From Campylorhamphus procurvoides (lineage: Eukaryota; Chordata; Aves; Passeriformes; Dendrocolaptidae), in contig WBMV01006678.1 in NCBI GenBank assembly GCA_013396655.1, positions 47,614 to 111,613 of the forward strand: DNA of 64,000 nucleotides. The letters are read 5' to 3'. The stretch's first letter is position 1, and each line of letters opens with the position of its first letter. The position numbers were made by a program, and so were the translations under genes. Below, piece after piece: positions 63,401-64,000 of the stretch. The notes under the pieces were generated by a model. It was not told the origin of the DNA. It ran no database searches and saw only the letters and a list, made by a program, of their open reading frames with translations.

Positions 63401-63599
63401 TTTTGCTCATGTAGATTTCTCCTTTAGTAGAAATGACACTGTCATCTTTAGCACAGCTGTGGAAAATCCAGCTCAAAATAGTCAATTTCCAAGTCCTTCA
63501 AGATTCTGAAAATGGTGTAGTAACACTTAGTTTGCATAGAAGGTGTCAGGAACAGCATACCCATATCTATGTTTCAATACCACTAGTCCCAAGCACCGT
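60450..63599. other. Unique AT-rich non-coding DNA
   Basis: No gene or repeat family is recognised. The longest open frame is 101 codons (61536-61841, plus) across a T-rich tract (about 61600-61705). The segment 61040-61140 has several ATTA and ATAAGTTAATTA-type motifs. Confidence 0.6.
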
Positions 63600-63891
63600 C
63601 AAATATTTTCCTAAACTACCCTTAGTGAGGAGGACCCACAGACATACCTCTGTACTGCTCTCCCAGAACATATATAATTCTCACGATGTCTCAGTGCCCT
63701 AGTTCAGCAGGAGGGACCAGTTATCACTGTGTGGGGGTGATTAAAGCTGTGTATTCTACACCCTCTATTCATTCCCCAAGNTTTGTGTCAGTGAATTTAT
63801 GGTAATATCTTTAAATAAATTGTAACTCTGACTTAAAATCTCTCTTGTGGTGAGTCCATTTCTCCTGCTGGTTTACCTCTAAACCAGCACA
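63600..63891 (+). mobile_element. Probable LTR 3' end
   Basis: AATAAA at 63814-63819 is followed by TGTAACTCTGACTTAAAATC, CTCTTGTGGTGAGTCC and a terminus TAAACCAGCACA ending at 63891. The arrangement of poly(A) signal, U5-like pyrimidine-rich segment and CA end is typical of avian LTRs. The 5' boundary is not visible; 63600 is a rough estimate. An unresolved base occurs at 63781. No internal retroviral genes follow within the remaining 109 bp. Confidence 0.4.
63866..63889. repeat. Perfect inverted repeat, 10-bp arms, 4-nt loop
   Basis: TGCTGGTTTA (63866-63875) and TAAACCAGCA (63880-63889) are exact reverse complements around CCTC, at the proposed LTR terminus. Confidence 0.9.
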
Positions 63892-64000
63892 CTCAGCCAC
63901 CTACATTTTCCAGTCTGATATGCAAATCCCAGCCTTGCCATGCTTTTATTTACTTGTACCTTTGGTGTACATGTTTACTGTAGGGATTTAGCAGGCTGTG

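Noticed and set aside
1..64000. CRISPR arrays, operons, phage or plasmid features, tRNA and rRNA genes
   Set aside because: No regularly spaced repeats with spacers, no ribosome-binding-site-led gene clusters, and no RNA-gene-like conserved blocks were seen. The repeat content indicates a vertebrate nuclear genome.

Overview
The window looks like avian nuclear DNA from a gene-poor, AT-rich intergenic or intronic stretch. Two things point to a bird. CR1 LINE fragments occur on both strands and carry the typical octamer-type 3' ends. A long terminal repeat family widely seen in avian genomes occurs three times. A passerine source is possible but not shown. Four isolated N bases (85, 16594, 17437, 63781) fit an eukaryotic draft assembly. 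I found no protein-coding gene, no credible multi-exon structure, no tRNA or rRNA, and no CRISPR array. Nothing bacterial or phage-like is present. Nearly all open frames are short, unrelated to families I know, and of the length expected by chance.

Layout. 1-2905: unique AT-rich DNA. 2906-3509: complete LTR, plus strand. About 7510-8195: a GC- and CpG-richer LTR-like block with a duplicated CTCF-like motif. 11581-12158: a second complete LTR of the 2906 family, inverted. 13282-13995: CR1 3' fragments, minus strand. About 14290-14700: a different LTR with TATA box, poly(A) signals and a CpG-bearing tandem duplication. 14701-23737: unique DNA with simple repeats. 23738-23957: CR1 3' end, plus. 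33721-33983: CR1, minus. About 34320-34683: LTR-like block. 40930-41790: longer CR1 fragment, minus. 45020-45354: 3' part of a third LTR of the 2906 family. 45355-58724: unique DNA with three short tandem duplications, a polypyrimidine tract and a perfect 21-nt palindrome. 58725-60449: cluster of CR1 pieces, including a decayed ORF2/reverse-transcriptase fragment. 60450-63599: unique. About 63600-63891: probable LTR 3' end.

No genes here work together. The content is a record of decayed retrotransposition, with a few possible regulatory segments: CTCF-like sites, homeodomain- and POU-type motif clusters, and strong inverted repeats. I saw no convincing new gene system. The observation most worth testing is the pair of CTCF-like motifs inside the LTR-like block near 7.9 kb. 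Repeat assignments were made by eye from memory of family consensus sequences, so boundaries are approximate unless stated.
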